Positions 34,103-43,003 of a stretch of 64,000 bases of DNA are shown here, one piece after another. Position numbers and translations under genes: made by a program. Source of the DNA: Maridesulfovibrio sp050916235 (GTDB lineage Bacteria; Desulfobacterota; Desulfovibrionia; Desulfovibrionales; Desulfovibrionaceae); assembly GCF_050916235.1 (NCBI RefSeq), contig NZ_CP104854.1, positions 3,348,001 to 3,412,000 on the forward strand, written 5' to 3'. Numbering within the stretch: position 1 is the first letter of the stretch; each line of letters starts with the position of its first letter. Under the pieces are notes generated by a model that saw only the letters and a program-made list of their open reading frames with translations, did not search any database and had not been told where the DNA came from.

Positions 34103-35371
34103 ATGTTTACTATCGCGCAAAAATATACAGGGTGGCTTATCCTGTCAACATTGCTGGTTTTTCTTGCCAGCAGGCTTGATTCTTCCCTTTTCATGGTGGT
34201 TGCCGTAATGGCCTGGCTGGTTGTCCTCGTGGAGTGGGGCAGGCTGCCCGCGGGTTCCCGCAAGCAGGCCTGTTTCCTGCTTGGTATCGGCAGTGTCGCG
34301 CTTTTGTTTTCTGCATGGCACGGAGTCTTTCTGGGCTGGGAAAGGATAATGACCCAGAATCTGCAATTGTTGCCGATGTTTATTGCGGTATCCTTTCTGG
34401 CCTTAACCAATCCAGCTGCTGAAGATGACAACCTGCCCACCGGAAGGCGGGCCGTTGTGACCACCGCTACCGGGACAGCCCTTCTCGGTGCTGTCATCAA
34501 CATTTCCATACTGTTTGTTTTCGGGGACCGCCTGCAGCGCAGGAATTCTCTGACCACGGCTCAGGCGATTGTTCTGGGGCGTTCGTTCTGCTCGGCTGCA
34601 TGGTGGTCGCCATTTTTTATTTCCGCAGGGGTTGCGCTTACCTACGCCCCGGGGATGCAATACAGTCGCACACTCCTGCCGGGACTGCTACTCTGTGCAT
34701 TTGCACTCTGCTATTCAATTGTGGAGGTCGGATTTATCCGCAGAGTGGAATTCACCGGTTATCCGGTGCGTGTGGAAAGCATGACCGTACCGCTGCTGCT
34801 GGCGGTGGCGGTAATTGTCGGACATCATTTTTTTCCTGAAATGGGCATGATCCTGCTGATCTGCCTTGTAGCGCCTCCCGCAGCCATCCTGCTGATGCGT
34901 AACAGGCCACGGCTGCCGCAACTTCGCGATTTCGTCAGCAACAGGATTGTCTCCACGGTCAGCCAGTTTGTGCTTTTCCTGACCGCAGGAGTTTTCTCTG
35001 TCGGCATCACTTCGGTTATTCAGGTTTTCCCGGAGCATTTCAATTTTGCCGGGCAGACATTCAACAACGGGATATTTGCGATAATTTCCGCACTGCTTGT
35101 CGGCATGGGCCTTGTTGGTGTTCACCCGCTGGTAGGTATATCCATCGTCAGCCCCATGCTGTTACCCCTGAATCCGGATAACTCCCAGCTTGGTTTTATG
35201 TTCCTTTCCTGCTGGGCAATTTCCACCGGCAGCAGCCCGCTGTCCGGAGTCGGTCTGGTTCTGACCAGCAGGTTCAATGTGTCCCCGCGGGAGATACTGA
35301 CAGGCAACTTTCACTATGTAATTGCCATGTGGCTTCTCGCCAACGCCGTTAACGTGCTCTACTTCGGGTAA
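34103..35371 (+). CDS. Multi-pass membrane permease, ion-transporter-like
   Basis: 422 residues with about 11-12 hydrophobic helices and no signal peptide. Two halves each contain a re-entrant-like segment: RSFCSAAWWSPFFISAGVALTY near 160-180 (split) and CWAISTGSSPLSGVGLVLTSRF near 375-397. This layout recalls the ion-transporter superfamily (ArsB/NhaD/DASS-like), but I could not name the family. No clear ribosome binding site precedes ATG 34103. It follows the formate/hydrogen operon after a terminator, so it is probably separate. The substrate is unknown; an organic or inorganic anion is a guess. Confidence 0.6.
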   Translation: MFTIAQKYTGWLILSTLLVFLASRLDSSLFMVVAVMAWLVVLVEWGRLPAGSRKQACFLLGIGSVALLFSAWHGVFLGWERIMTQNLQLLPMFIAVSFLALTNPAAEDDNLPTGRRAVVTTATGTALLGAVINISILFVFGDRLQRRNSLTTAQAIVLGRSFCSAAWWSPFFISAGVALTYAPGMQYSRTLLPGLLLCAFALCYSIVEVGFIRRVEFTGYPVRVESMTVPLLLAVAVIVGHHFFPEMGMILLICLVAPPAAILLMRNRPRLPQLRDFVSNRIVSTVSQFVLFLTAGVFSVGITSVIQVFPEHFNFAGQTFNNGIFAIISALLVGMGLVGVHPLVGISIVSPMLLPLNPDNSQLGFMFLSCWAISTGSSPLSGVGLVLTSRFNVSPREILTGNFHYVIAMWLLANAVNVLYFG

Positions 35372-35457
35372 GGCATGAGTGAATTACGTATTAAGTGATG
35401 ATACCTTCTGCAATGCTTCACGCTGGCTGAGTCCAGCTTTCAAAAATTTCCCCGATC

Positions 35458-37434
35458 CTACCCCAGCCCGGTGATGAACCGGGTGGCCATTTCTTCGACC
35501 TTGCCCAGATCCTCACAGATGGGGTGATGGGTGGCGATGTACCCTGTTACGTGCCCGATGGTGGCCAGCAGCTTCTGGATTTCCGTCTCGCGGGCCGGGC
35601 CGTGGATGGCTTCAATGAAATCTCCCTGACTGGTGACTTCGAAGCCCTGCGGTGTAAGGGCGGTCCTTATGAAGCGGATGCGCGCCATGCGTTCTTCAGG
35701 CGAACCGCTGCCGCCCTTGAAACGGAAATTGATGTGGTTTTTGCTGCTGTCGGGATCGCTTACCGCGTCAACTTCCGTCAGGTCCTTTTCAGATTTCAGG
35801 GTCACGTTCATGTAGGTTCTCGACAGGATCGCATAGCCTTCGATGGCGTTCTGTTCTGTCCAGCCGGGTCTTTCCGCACCCAGCCCGAACCAAAGTGCCC
35901 ACATGGGTGCTGATTCTATATCGTCGGGCGAAATATCCAGTTTACCGGCGGCAGTGGTGAACAGTGCATCGGCAAGGTTCAGCACTGTCAGTGAAATGGG
36001 CTGGCGTGCCTTCAGGTGCTTGGCCCCGTCGAGGCCCAGTCCTTTCTTGCTGACCAGCGAGAACATCTCCTCAATTCCCTTTTCATTTGCAAAGCGCACC
36101 AGATCGTAGATGGAGCGGCTTTTTTCCGGCAGGAACTGCTCGGTGTTGCGCGGCGAAATGTTCAGCCCGGCGATAAAGGGCAGGGCGCGCTTGATGCGGT
36201 TCTGTTCCTTGGTTTCCGCCGGTGGATGCGGACAGACCGAGGTTATCATGACCCGGTTGCGCAGGTCGGTTATCCAGCCGCACTTCTGCGGGAACTTGAA
36301 AATTATCTCTGCCTGACGTCCCATTGCGGCAATGGTCTTTACCGAATGGGCCGACAGCGGGGACAAATCCGACTTGACCAGAATGCGCTGCTTTTCACGG
36401 CGCGAGACCAGAATCACATCTGACGATTTGCTGCACAGGATGGCGGAGCAACCCGTGTCGCGGTCACGCGGGGGCAGTTCCTCGTTTGTCTCGTGGGTCA
36501 TCTCAATAAACCCGCTGGCATGTACATCCTTGACCGGCTGGATGAGCACGGCTGCGGGGGATTCGCGGTCGGCATAGCCGGATTCGATGCGCGCCCGTAT
36601 GGATTCGGGGCTGAATTTGCAGAGTACAGCCTTTTTCCATGCCTCGACGATGTTCTGGGCCGGAACCGGATAGAGGGTGCACTGGTTTTCGGGAAGCGGT
36701 CTTTTGGAACCCTCCGGGGTAACACCGGAGGACACGGTCAGCTGACCGCTGCCGCGGGACGCTTCAAGTGCGGCAATTTCAATCTCGTTGGCGATGACGG
36801 GAGGCATGGTGCCTTCCATGAAAATTTTCCGGATGCGGGACGCGATGGATTCCAGTACCGGCTTTTCCAGCGACACTGCCGATTCGAGGATTTCGTCAAT
36901 GGCGATGCGCAGGTTGTTGGCTTCTATATAGTAGTTGTAGACATCGGTGGTTATGACCATGCCGTCCAGCACCGGGACCCGGTTCTGCTTCAGCCGGGCT
37001 AGGTTGGCGGCGTAGGCTCCTGCCTTGTACTCATAGTCGATCGCGTCTTCGAGTGGAAAGGTGAAGGGCTTGGATATTTCAGGGTCCGGCACGGTTACGG
37101 CCATGCGCAGGTAGAAATGAATCTTGTTGTAGTAGTCCATGATGTCCATGAACTTGACCGGATTCATCTCCTGCAGCTGCTCAAGCATTGCCCGGGCTTT
37201 GAGGCCCAGTTCCGCCGAGATGCGTTCCACGTAGGCCCAGTCGGTGCGCTTCTGCCCGAAACCTATGTCCTCGATCCGGGCGATGATGTTCAGGCATTCC
37301 TCCTCAAGCTCCATAAGCCGTTTGAAGGAATTGTAGCGGCGGCGCAGCAGCCTGCCCGGCGGAAAGGTGGCGTAGGTCCAGTGGTCGAATACGTGGCGGA
37401 ATTTCATGGCGTATTTTGTTCTCTCGCTCCGCAT
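35458..37434 (-). CDS. PEP/pyruvate-binding-domain protein (PPDK_N-like)
   Basis: 658 residues from ATG 37434; GGAGG at 37442-37446 fixes the start, and that site is part of a repeat remnant. The region around residues 135-180 (YKAGAYAANLARL, VPVLDGMVITTDVYNYYIEANNL) matches the N-terminal ATP-grasp of PEP synthase/PPDK. The usual Arg-containing VRSSA segment reads LTVSSGVTPEG, and the swivelling phospho-His and PEP-binding domains are absent. The protein is therefore not a full PEP synthase and may be a non-catalytic or specialised relative. It lies 159 bases downstream of a histidine kinase on the same strand. Confidence 0.6.
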   Translation of the reverse strand: MRSERTKYAMKFRHVFDHWTYATFPPGRLLRRRYNSFKRLMELEEECLNIIARIEDIGFGQKRTDWAYVERISAELGLKARAMLEQLQEMNPVKFMDIMDYYNKIHFYLRMAVTVPDPEISKPFTFPLEDAIDYEYKAGAYAANLARLKQNRVPVLDGMVITTDVYNYYIEANNLRIAIDEILESAVSLEKPVLESIASRIRKIFMEGTMPPVIANEIEIAALEASRGSGQLTVSSGVTPEGSKRPLPENQCTLYPVPAQNIVEAWKKAVLCKFSPESIRARIESGYADRESPAAVLIQPVKDVHASGFIEMTHETNEELPPRDRDTGCSAILCSKSSDVILVSRREKQRILVKSDLSPLSAHSVKTIAAMGRQAEIIFKFPQKCGWITDLRNRVMITSVCPHPPAETKEQNRIKRALPFIAGLNISPRNTEQFLPEKSRSIYDLVRFANEKGIEEMFSLVSKKGLGLDGAKHLKARQPISLTVLNLADALFTTAAGKLDISPDDIESAPMWALWFGLGAERPGWTEQNAIEGYAILSRTYMNVTLKSEKDLTEVDAVSDPDSSKNHINFRFKGGSGSPEERMARIRFIRTALTPQGFEVTSQGDFIEAIHGPARETEIQKLLATIGHVTGYIATHHPICEDLGKVEEMATRFITGLG

Positions 37435-37462
37435 ATTGATGCCTCCGGAGGCCTTGCGGGGC
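37435..37462. repeat. Repeat remnant supplying a ribosome binding site (copy R5)
   Basis: TGATGCCTCCGGAGGCC matches the edge of copy R10 at 58997. Read on the minus strand it gives GGAGGCATCA in front of the PPDK_N-like gene. Confidence 0.5.
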
Positions 37463-37593
37463 TGGTTGGGATGCGCATTGTGAATGACAACAGCAAACAA
37501 CGCTTTGCGGGTACGGAAAATTTACCGCATAGCATCATATTGTAATCGTAGCACATCAGGGCGTATCTAAGGAAGTGTCTACAGCATTGGAAA

Positions 37594-39534
37594 TTAAGAT
37601 TTGATTGAATTTTCATCTTCGGACGAAATTTCGTCCAGCGGGAGTACAACTGTGAACATGGTTCCGGGGCCGGAGTTCTCGGGCAGACCGAATTCACGGC
37701 GAACCGGAATCGGAAGCGGGCTGAGGACCTCGATGGTTCCGCCGTGGTCCTTGATGATTCCGAAGGAGACGGAAAGTCCCAGTCCGGTTCCCTTGCCCAC
37801 GGGCTTGGTGGAGAAGAATGGATCGAAGATTGCGCCCAGATCCTTCTGGGCCACGCCGTATCCGGTATCAGCGAAGATGGCTGTGATGGTCATGGCCGAG
37901 GTATCGAGACTGGTCGATATGTGGATGCCGCCTTTTTCCGCACCGGCTTCTATGACGGCTTCCATTGCATTGGAGAGAAGGTTCAGCCAGACCTGTTTCA
38001 GTTTTTCCGGGTCACCGTGGATGATGGGATAGCGGTCATCAAGACTGGTGGAGATTTCGATTTTTTCCAGCTTGAAAGTGTGGCTGACCAGTTGCACTAC
38101 TTCCATGATGGAGTTGTTGAAGCACATGGTGATCTTTTCGCTCTCGGTCTGGCGGGAGAATCCGAGCAGGTCGGCTACTATTTTGCGACATACCCGGGCC
38201 TGTTTTTCGATGATTTCCAGATCCTTGTGAATTTGATCCTCGGGCTTGAAATCGTCCTGCAGCAGTTGAGCATAGCCGAGGATGATGCCCAGCGGGGTGT
38301 TGATTTCGTGGGCCACGCCCCCGGCAAGCTTGCCGACGGACTCCATCTTCTGGGACTGGATGAGCTGGGCCTGATAGCTTTTGAGTTCGGTTATATCGCG
38401 TGCGGTGGAAAGCACGCCGATGATGCGGTTGTTTTCCCCGTAGACCGGGACACGGATGGTGTGGAACCAGCGGGCCGGAGCTTCAGGGGTTGTGTCTTCG
38501 CGGTTTTCCTTGTTGATGGTCCGCCCGGTGTTGAGCACCAGCTTTGCTTCTTCGATTTTTATCTTGGCGATTTCGGGCGGATAGAGTTCCGCATCGGTCA
38601 TGCCGATGATCTGCTCCTCGGTGCGGCCTACATGCTCAGCAAAGGTCCGGTTCACAGCCAGGTAGGTCAGCTGCGGACTCAGCAGGGCCACGAAGTCCGG
38701 GGTCACGTTGATGATCGTACGCAGAAGTTCTTTCTGCCGGGTCAGGTCGGTCTCGGTTATCTGCAGGTCTTCGATGTGGCATTCAAGTGTCATGGCCATG
38801 GCGTCGAAAGTCTCGGTCAGCTGCTGTATTTCATCTCCCCGGCTGAAGCCGCGCAGGAAGTCGTAGTTGTCGTTGTTTTCCTGTCCCTGTCCGGCTCCGA
38901 GGTGGGTGCGCACGATTTCCCGGGCATGCCTGCGCAGAGCGCCGAGCTGCATGGTCATGGTGCGGGCAAAGTGGGTGGAAACTACAACCGCAAGAAGGAG
39001 CACCGCACCGGTAAGGGCGCAGATGGCGAAAATCAGGTTCTGGACAACGGAATGGATGCCTGAACGCGAAAGTCCGAGCCGCACAGTGCCGAGCCGGGTA
39101 TCGCTGATGAAGATGGGGGCCGCGAAATCGAAGATACGATGTTTCCCGGTATCCACGGTGACTACTTTGATGTTTTTGCCCTGAACCTGATTGGCGTATT
39201 TCAGATTGGTCGGGAAGCCGTCTGAAAAAGTGTTGGCAATGATGCGGTTATGGTCATCCATGATGAAGGCGTAGACGATTTCCTCATCCACCTTCTTCAG
39301 TTCGTTGACCATTGATTCAAGACGCAGCAGGTCCATGGAGAGCAGCGGGTCTTCAGCACGCAGGGCAAGGTTGCCGGAGAGCACTTCCCCCCGTTTGCGG
39401 GACTGCTCTATGAGGGCGTCCGAGGCCATGCGGATTACGAAAATGGTGATGATCAGCGAGGTGAAGCCCACAATCAGGGTGAGGCCGAGGTTTATCTTCG
39501 TACGGAAACGCAGCCGGTTGAACAGTTTCATCAC
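37594..39534 (-). CDS. Membrane sensor histidine kinase
   Basis: 646 residues. TM1 (about 13-33), a periplasmic sensor of about 130 residues, TM2 (LIFAICALTGAVLLLAVVVS, about 166-186), HAMP, a PAS domain (about 275-390: TPDFVALLSPQLTYLAVNRTF), HisKA with GGVAHEINTPLGIILGYAQL (His-Glu H box), and HATPase with DTGYGV and GKGTGLGLSVS. The kinase core is of the NtrB/PAS group that usually pairs with a sigma-54 response regulator; none is encoded next to it. Its start overlaps the stop of the PhnD-like gene by 4 bases, so that binding protein is probably its ligand sensor. Confidence 0.9.
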   Translation of the reverse strand: MMKLFNRLRFRTKINLGLTLIVGFTSLIITIFVIRMASDALIEQSRKRGEVLSGNLALRAEDPLLSMDLLRLESMVNELKKVDEEIVYAFIMDDHNRIIANTFSDGFPTNLKYANQVQGKNIKVVTVDTGKHRIFDFAAPIFISDTRLGTVRLGLSRSGIHSVVQNLIFAICALTGAVLLLAVVVSTHFARTMTMQLGALRRHAREIVRTHLGAGQGQENNDNYDFLRGFSRGDEIQQLTETFDAMAMTLECHIEDLQITETDLTRQKELLRTIINVTPDFVALLSPQLTYLAVNRTFAEHVGRTEEQIIGMTDAELYPPEIAKIKIEEAKLVLNTGRTINKENREDTTPEAPARWFHTIRVPVYGENNRIIGVLSTARDITELKSYQAQLIQSQKMESVGKLAGGVAHEINTPLGIILGYAQLLQDDFKPEDQIHKDLEIIEKQARVCRKIVADLLGFSRQTESEKITMCFNNSIMEVVQLVSHTFKLEKIEISTSLDDRYPIIHGDPEKLKQVWLNLLSNAMEAVIEAGAEKGGIHISTSLDTSAMTITAIFADTGYGVAQKDLGAIFDPFFSTKPVGKGTGLGLSVSFGIIKDHGGTIEVLSPLPIPVRREFGLPENSGPGTMFTVVLPLDEISSEDENSIKS

Positions 39535-40490
39535 TCTGTCCTCCCCTGTCCACCGTATAGATTACGGAGTCCCAGTTCTTTGATCAGGTCCCTGACCGAA
39601 TCGTAATCGCTGTCCTGTGCAGGAATGATTCCACGCATGCCCGCGCGGTTGAGTATGGCCGCCTGCGCCGGATCGTCCATGCTCAGCTTGAACATGGCCA
39701 CGGAGATTCTATCAATAACATCCGGGTCCATGCCGCGCCTTGCGGCGTACACCCAGCCGGGATAGGGTTTTGTCTCTGCGACTATCTTGATTTTATCCAC
39801 ATTTATCTTGTCACGAACAACATCAAGGGTTCCTTCGCGGATAGATCCGAAATCGTATTTCCCGGCGTAGACAGCCAGTGCTACTTTCTCCTGTTTTCCG
39901 CCGGGGCCGGGGGCGAATGAAATTTCCCGGAAGTCCGTGGCGTTGATCCCGTTTTCAAGGAACAGGCCCAGAGCATACAGGTAACCGCCTGCAGAAAGCG
40001 GGTCTACGGCGATCCAGCTTTTGCCGATGCAGTCCTTGAGCTTGTGGATGGAGCGGTTGTCACTGCGGGTGATTATCTGGCCGCGAAATGTAGGACTCCC
40101 CGACGGTTCGATGATGCGCGCGAAAGCCCGTGCGCCGGTCTGCGCTATGCGGATGTAGGTCATGGGGTTGGAGAATGAAATGTCTATCTCTCCGCTTGCC
40201 ACCATGCGGCGGTGCTCCTCGAAGGTGTCCGGGAATACCTGGCGTATGGAAAGGCCTGTCTCTTTAGAAAGATATTCTATGAGCCTGTTGTGGCGCTGGT
40301 GTGAGACCTTGTGCGAATACTGTGGCAGGTAGGCGTAGGTTATAGCCGGTTCCGGTTCCGGTACACGGATTTCCTCGCGCACGGACATATCGACGTGCAC
40401 GATCTTTTCTTCCGGGGCAGAGCCGAAAAAGTAGAAGGCAATACCGAGCAGCAGCAGGACCGCCGGGAGGATATACTTGAGCTTTTGCAT
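39531..40490 (-). CDS. PhnD-like substrate-binding protein
   Basis: 319 residues from ATG 40490, chosen for GGAGAG just upstream. A single hydrophobic segment (residues 5-24) acts as a signal anchor or uncleaved signal. The body is a periplasmic-binding fold of the PhnD/phosphite-phosphonate family (YLSKETGLSIRQVFPDTFEEH, GEIDISFSNPMTYI, AVYAGKYDFGSIREGTLDVV, VAETKPYPGWVYAARRG). No ABC permease or ATPase is next to it. The 4-base overlap with a histidine kinase suggests it senses an oxyanion or related ligand and presents it to the kinase instead of serving transport. Confidence 0.85.
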   Translation of the reverse strand: MQKLKYILPAVLLLLGIAFYFFGSAPEEKIVHVDMSVREEIRVPEPEPAITYAYLPQYSHKVSHQRHNRLIEYLSKETGLSIRQVFPDTFEEHRRMVASGEIDISFSNPMTYIRIAQTGARAFARIIEPSGSPTFRGQIITRSDNRSIHKLKDCIGKSWIAVDPLSAGGYLYALGLFLENGINATDFREISFAPGPGGKQEKVALAVYAGKYDFGSIREGTLDVVRDKINVDKIKIVAETKPYPGWVYAARRGMDPDVIDRISVAMFKLSMDDPAQAAILNRAGMRGIIPAQDSDYDSVRDLIKELGLRNLYGGQGRTE

Positions 40491-40545
40491 GGTCTCTCCG
40501 CTGAGAGCGGAAAGATCCACCTGCAGGCTGCCGCGCTGGGTTCCG

Positions 40546-41178
40546 CTAAGCCTTGCTTTCGACCGGAGGTATGGCTGCTTCAGCTTCATTTTCATGGGCG
40601 TCCCCGTTGGAGCCAAGTTCAGTCCATGAAGTCATCTCACCGGCCTTTTCGGCGTCTTCCGCTTTCATTTCATCTATCTTTTTCAGGAAGGGTATGAAGC
40701 ACCTTACCTTAGAGAATCCGTAACGTACAATGATATATGATGAAATGAAAACAAAAGGGTAACCCAGGGAAAAGTCGATGAATGGCACGGTGTGGATGTC
40801 TATTCCGGCAAAGCGGGATTGCATCCAGCCCAGAGCAAAAGGCACCGGCCACAAGGAAACCGCAAAGAGTGCAGCATTTGCAAAGAACACCTTACCGAAA
40901 TACTCGTTGGCCCATGTGTTGGCCGACTTGAAGGTTTCCTTCTCCTTGCGGCGTACCGCCTCCACGGAAATGTTGTGCATGCGGGTCATTTCACGGGTCA
41001 GGTCAGTGTAGTAATCGCGATTGAAAAGATAGCCCAGAGCCATGCTGATTTCACCGCCAACTGTGCACCACAGGGCCAGCACGGCAGTACCGAGCCAGAA
41101 GGCCGCAACCGTGGGAAGTCCCACACGGTATGGGGCTATGAGTATGGTGTCTATGATCGGGGTGATTGACTCAAACAT
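40546..41178 (-). CDS. Membrane protein, hypothetical
   Basis: 210 residues from ATG 41178 (GGAG about 10 bases upstream). About three hydrophobic helices: residues 20-42, 88-110 (FFANAALFAVSLWPVPFALGW) and 128-148 (YPFVFISSYIIVRYG). A charged cytoplasmic loop lies between the first two and an acidic C-terminal tail follows. No family was recognised. It sits between a TauE/SafE exporter and the PhnD-like protein on the same strand and is likely part of that cassette. Confidence 0.55.
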   Translation of the reverse strand: MFESITPIIDTILIAPYRVGLPTVAAFWLGTAVLALWCTVGGEISMALGYLFNRDYYTDLTREMTRMHNISVEAVRRKEKETFKSANTWANEYFGKVFFANAALFAVSLWPVPFALGWMQSRFAGIDIHTVPFIDFSLGYPFVFISSYIIVRYGFSKVRCFIPFLKKIDEMKAEDAEKAGEMTSWTELGSNGDAHENEAEAAIPPVESKA

Positions 41179-41390
41179 ATTTATGACTCCGTTTTGCAAG
41201 ACCTTGATGCTGGCCGGCTATCCTGCCGTGGCTTGGATGGAAGCCTCCGTTATTGGAAAGCTGTTGGTCTATTCCTTTGGTGCGCTCTTTTGTGTCTGTC
41301 TGATTGTGTTGTCATATCCCTTAGCTCAAAGTTGGATTAGGGGATGATATGTACTTTTCGCTTTCCCAGCCCCGGTGGCGCAGCCCTATT

Positions 41391-41466
41391 GAAAGGTTTT
41401 GAGGGGATGGGGTCCGGGGAAGGGGAACTTTTGCAAAAGTTTCCCTTCCCCGGCCGCCGGAGGCAA
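41391..41466. repeat. Palindromic intergenic repeat (copy R6)
   Basis: AAAGGTTTTGAGGGG, then a palindrome (GGGGAAGGGGAACTTTTG / CAAAAGTTTCCCTTCCCC) and the GCCGCCGGAGGCA edge. Lies between the exporter gene and the membrane-protein gene. Confidence 0.8.
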
Positions 41467-41474
41467 TTTATCTA

Positions 41475-42635
41475 TTAGAACGGGGGCAGCAGGCTGTAGC
41501 CGAAGAAGCCCTTGGAGCTGTAGCGGATACCAACGTAGAGAGCGAGCACTACGAAGAGACGCTTCAGCCAGATGTCCGGGATGTACTTGGAGGTGCGGGG
41601 TCCGATGAAGGAACCGACCAGGATACCAAGAAGTTCAACACCGATGAGGGGCCAGAAGACAGGAGTGTCTTTGACAACCATGTAGGTGAAGATGGAGGTG
41701 GTCATACCTACCAGAACTGCCAGAGCGGAAGTACCGGCAACGAGGTACATGGGCAGACCTGCAACGCTGGTCAGGAACGGAACGAGCAGGAAGCCGCCGC
41801 CTACGCCGAGGAAGGATGCCAGTGCTGCGATGAAGAAACCGCCTACAACCGGGATCAGCGGGTTGAAGGAGAATTCTACACCGTAGAAGGTGAATACGCA
41901 CTTGGTCATGGAGAAGCTTACAACCTGAACGCCCATGGAAGCGGTATCAACCTTGCCGCCTTCCTTCTCTTGCTTGATGGAGGCTTCGAAAGCCTTGGCA
42001 GCTTCTTTTGCCTGCTTCTTGCCGGCCTGTCCCTTGGGAGTGGTTTCGTAGAACAGGTAGCAGCCGAGAGCCAGAACAAAGAGACCGAAGTAGCCGATGT
42101 AGGACTTCAAGGAAATCTTACCGGCGGTCAGCCAGGGCACGAGGTAGGAACCTGCAATGGAACCTGCAGCAAGTGCGAGGCCCAGGGGCAGAACCAGACG
42201 GCCCATCTTATAATAGTTGAAGGAGGACATGGCTGCGGAGGTACCTACGAGCCACTGGTTGGATACACGGATGGAGTCGGTTACCAGCTTGTTCATGACC
42301 GGGGAGGTCTTTTTGAAGGTGGAAGCGTAGTCGCCGAAACCGTAAATGGTGATGTGACCGACACCGGCCATGATGCCGCCGAATGCACCGACGGTGGAGA
42401 AGATCCAGCCTACCCACATCGCCCATGCGAATCCGAGGATAAGGTTGACGTTGGGGGCGCCGTTGATTCCGAGGAATCCGGTGGCAAGTTCAGTGTTGAT
42501 CTGGCCAGGATCGGTGCCTTTGGGGGTTGTGTTGATGGCATCTGCCAGTCTGTCCGCAAATGCGGGCTGGAAGAATACCGCCACTGCCAGCAGCGCGAGA
42601 GCCATTATCAAAAGGCTTTTGCGTGACTTGAACAT
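41475..42635 (-). CDS. TauE/SafE-family anion exporter
   Basis: 386 residues with an N-terminal hydrophobic signal-like segment (residues 8-28), a periplasmic stretch, and about eight further helices. The family signature appears as FGGIMAGVGH in the first half and FLGVGGGFLLVPFL in the second, the duplicated G-rich motif of TauE/SafE permeases. Such proteins move sulfite, sulfoacetate or related anions. A sulfite or sulfate-linked role fits a sulfate reducer but is not proven. AAGGAG precedes the ATG. It heads the cassette with the PhnD-like protein and kinase, though a 296-base gap with a repeat lies between. Confidence 0.85.
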   Translation of the reverse strand: MFKSRKSLLIMALALLAVAVFFQPAFADRLADAINTTPKGTDPGQINTELATGFLGINGAPNVNLILGFAWAMWVGWIFSTVGAFGGIMAGVGHITIYGFGDYASTFKKTSPVMNKLVTDSIRVSNQWLVGTSAAMSSFNYYKMGRLVLPLGLALAAGSIAGSYLVPWLTAGKISLKSYIGYFGLFVLALGCYLFYETTPKGQAGKKQAKEAAKAFEASIKQEKEGGKVDTASMGVQVVSFSMTKCVFTFYGVEFSFNPLIPVVGGFFIAALASFLGVGGGFLLVPFLTSVAGLPMYLVAGTSALAVLVGMTTSIFTYMVVKDTPVFWPLIGVELLGILVGSFIGPRTSKYIPDIWLKRLFVVLALYVGIRYSSKGFFGYSLLPPF

Positions 42636-43003
42636 AGTGTATCTCCTTAAAACGAAAGTTGGTTTTGCTGATTCCTTTCCCGCTTCCCTCTGACCGTTGC
42701 AGCGGTCGAGGACCCTCTCGGAGTCAGGGTCAGCGCCTTCATTCCTTATTGTACGGCCTTCCGGTATTGCAGTATCGGGGGCCGTTTTTATTGCCGCTTC
42801 CTTTACTGCGTTGAAAGCAGCAAAGGGAATATTTAACCAGTTTTTCCATTCCTTGAGCCGAACCCGTGTTAAAAGGTTTTGGAGGAATTGGGTCCGGAGA
42901 AGGGAAGCGTTTTTTAATGGTTCCCTTCTCCGGCCGCCGGAGACATACTTTTATAAGCGCAAAGCTTATCAAATTTGCCTTCGGCAAGGGAGTGAGTGGT
43001 GTG
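42636..43003. other. Intergenic region with repeat
   Basis: About 370 bases between two minus-strand genes. A GACCGTTGCAGCGGTC palindrome near 42692 and repeat copy R7 (42870-42980) fill most of it. The exporter promoter should lie in the part near 42640-42860. Confidence 0.45.
42870..42980. repeat. Palindromic intergenic repeat (copy R7)
   Basis: AAAAGGTTTTGGAGGAATTG, GGGTCCGGAGAAGGGAA / TTCCCTTCTCCGGCC palindrome, GCCGCCGGAGAC edge, then an AAGCGCAAAGCTTATCAAA tail as in R2. Confidence 0.75.
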
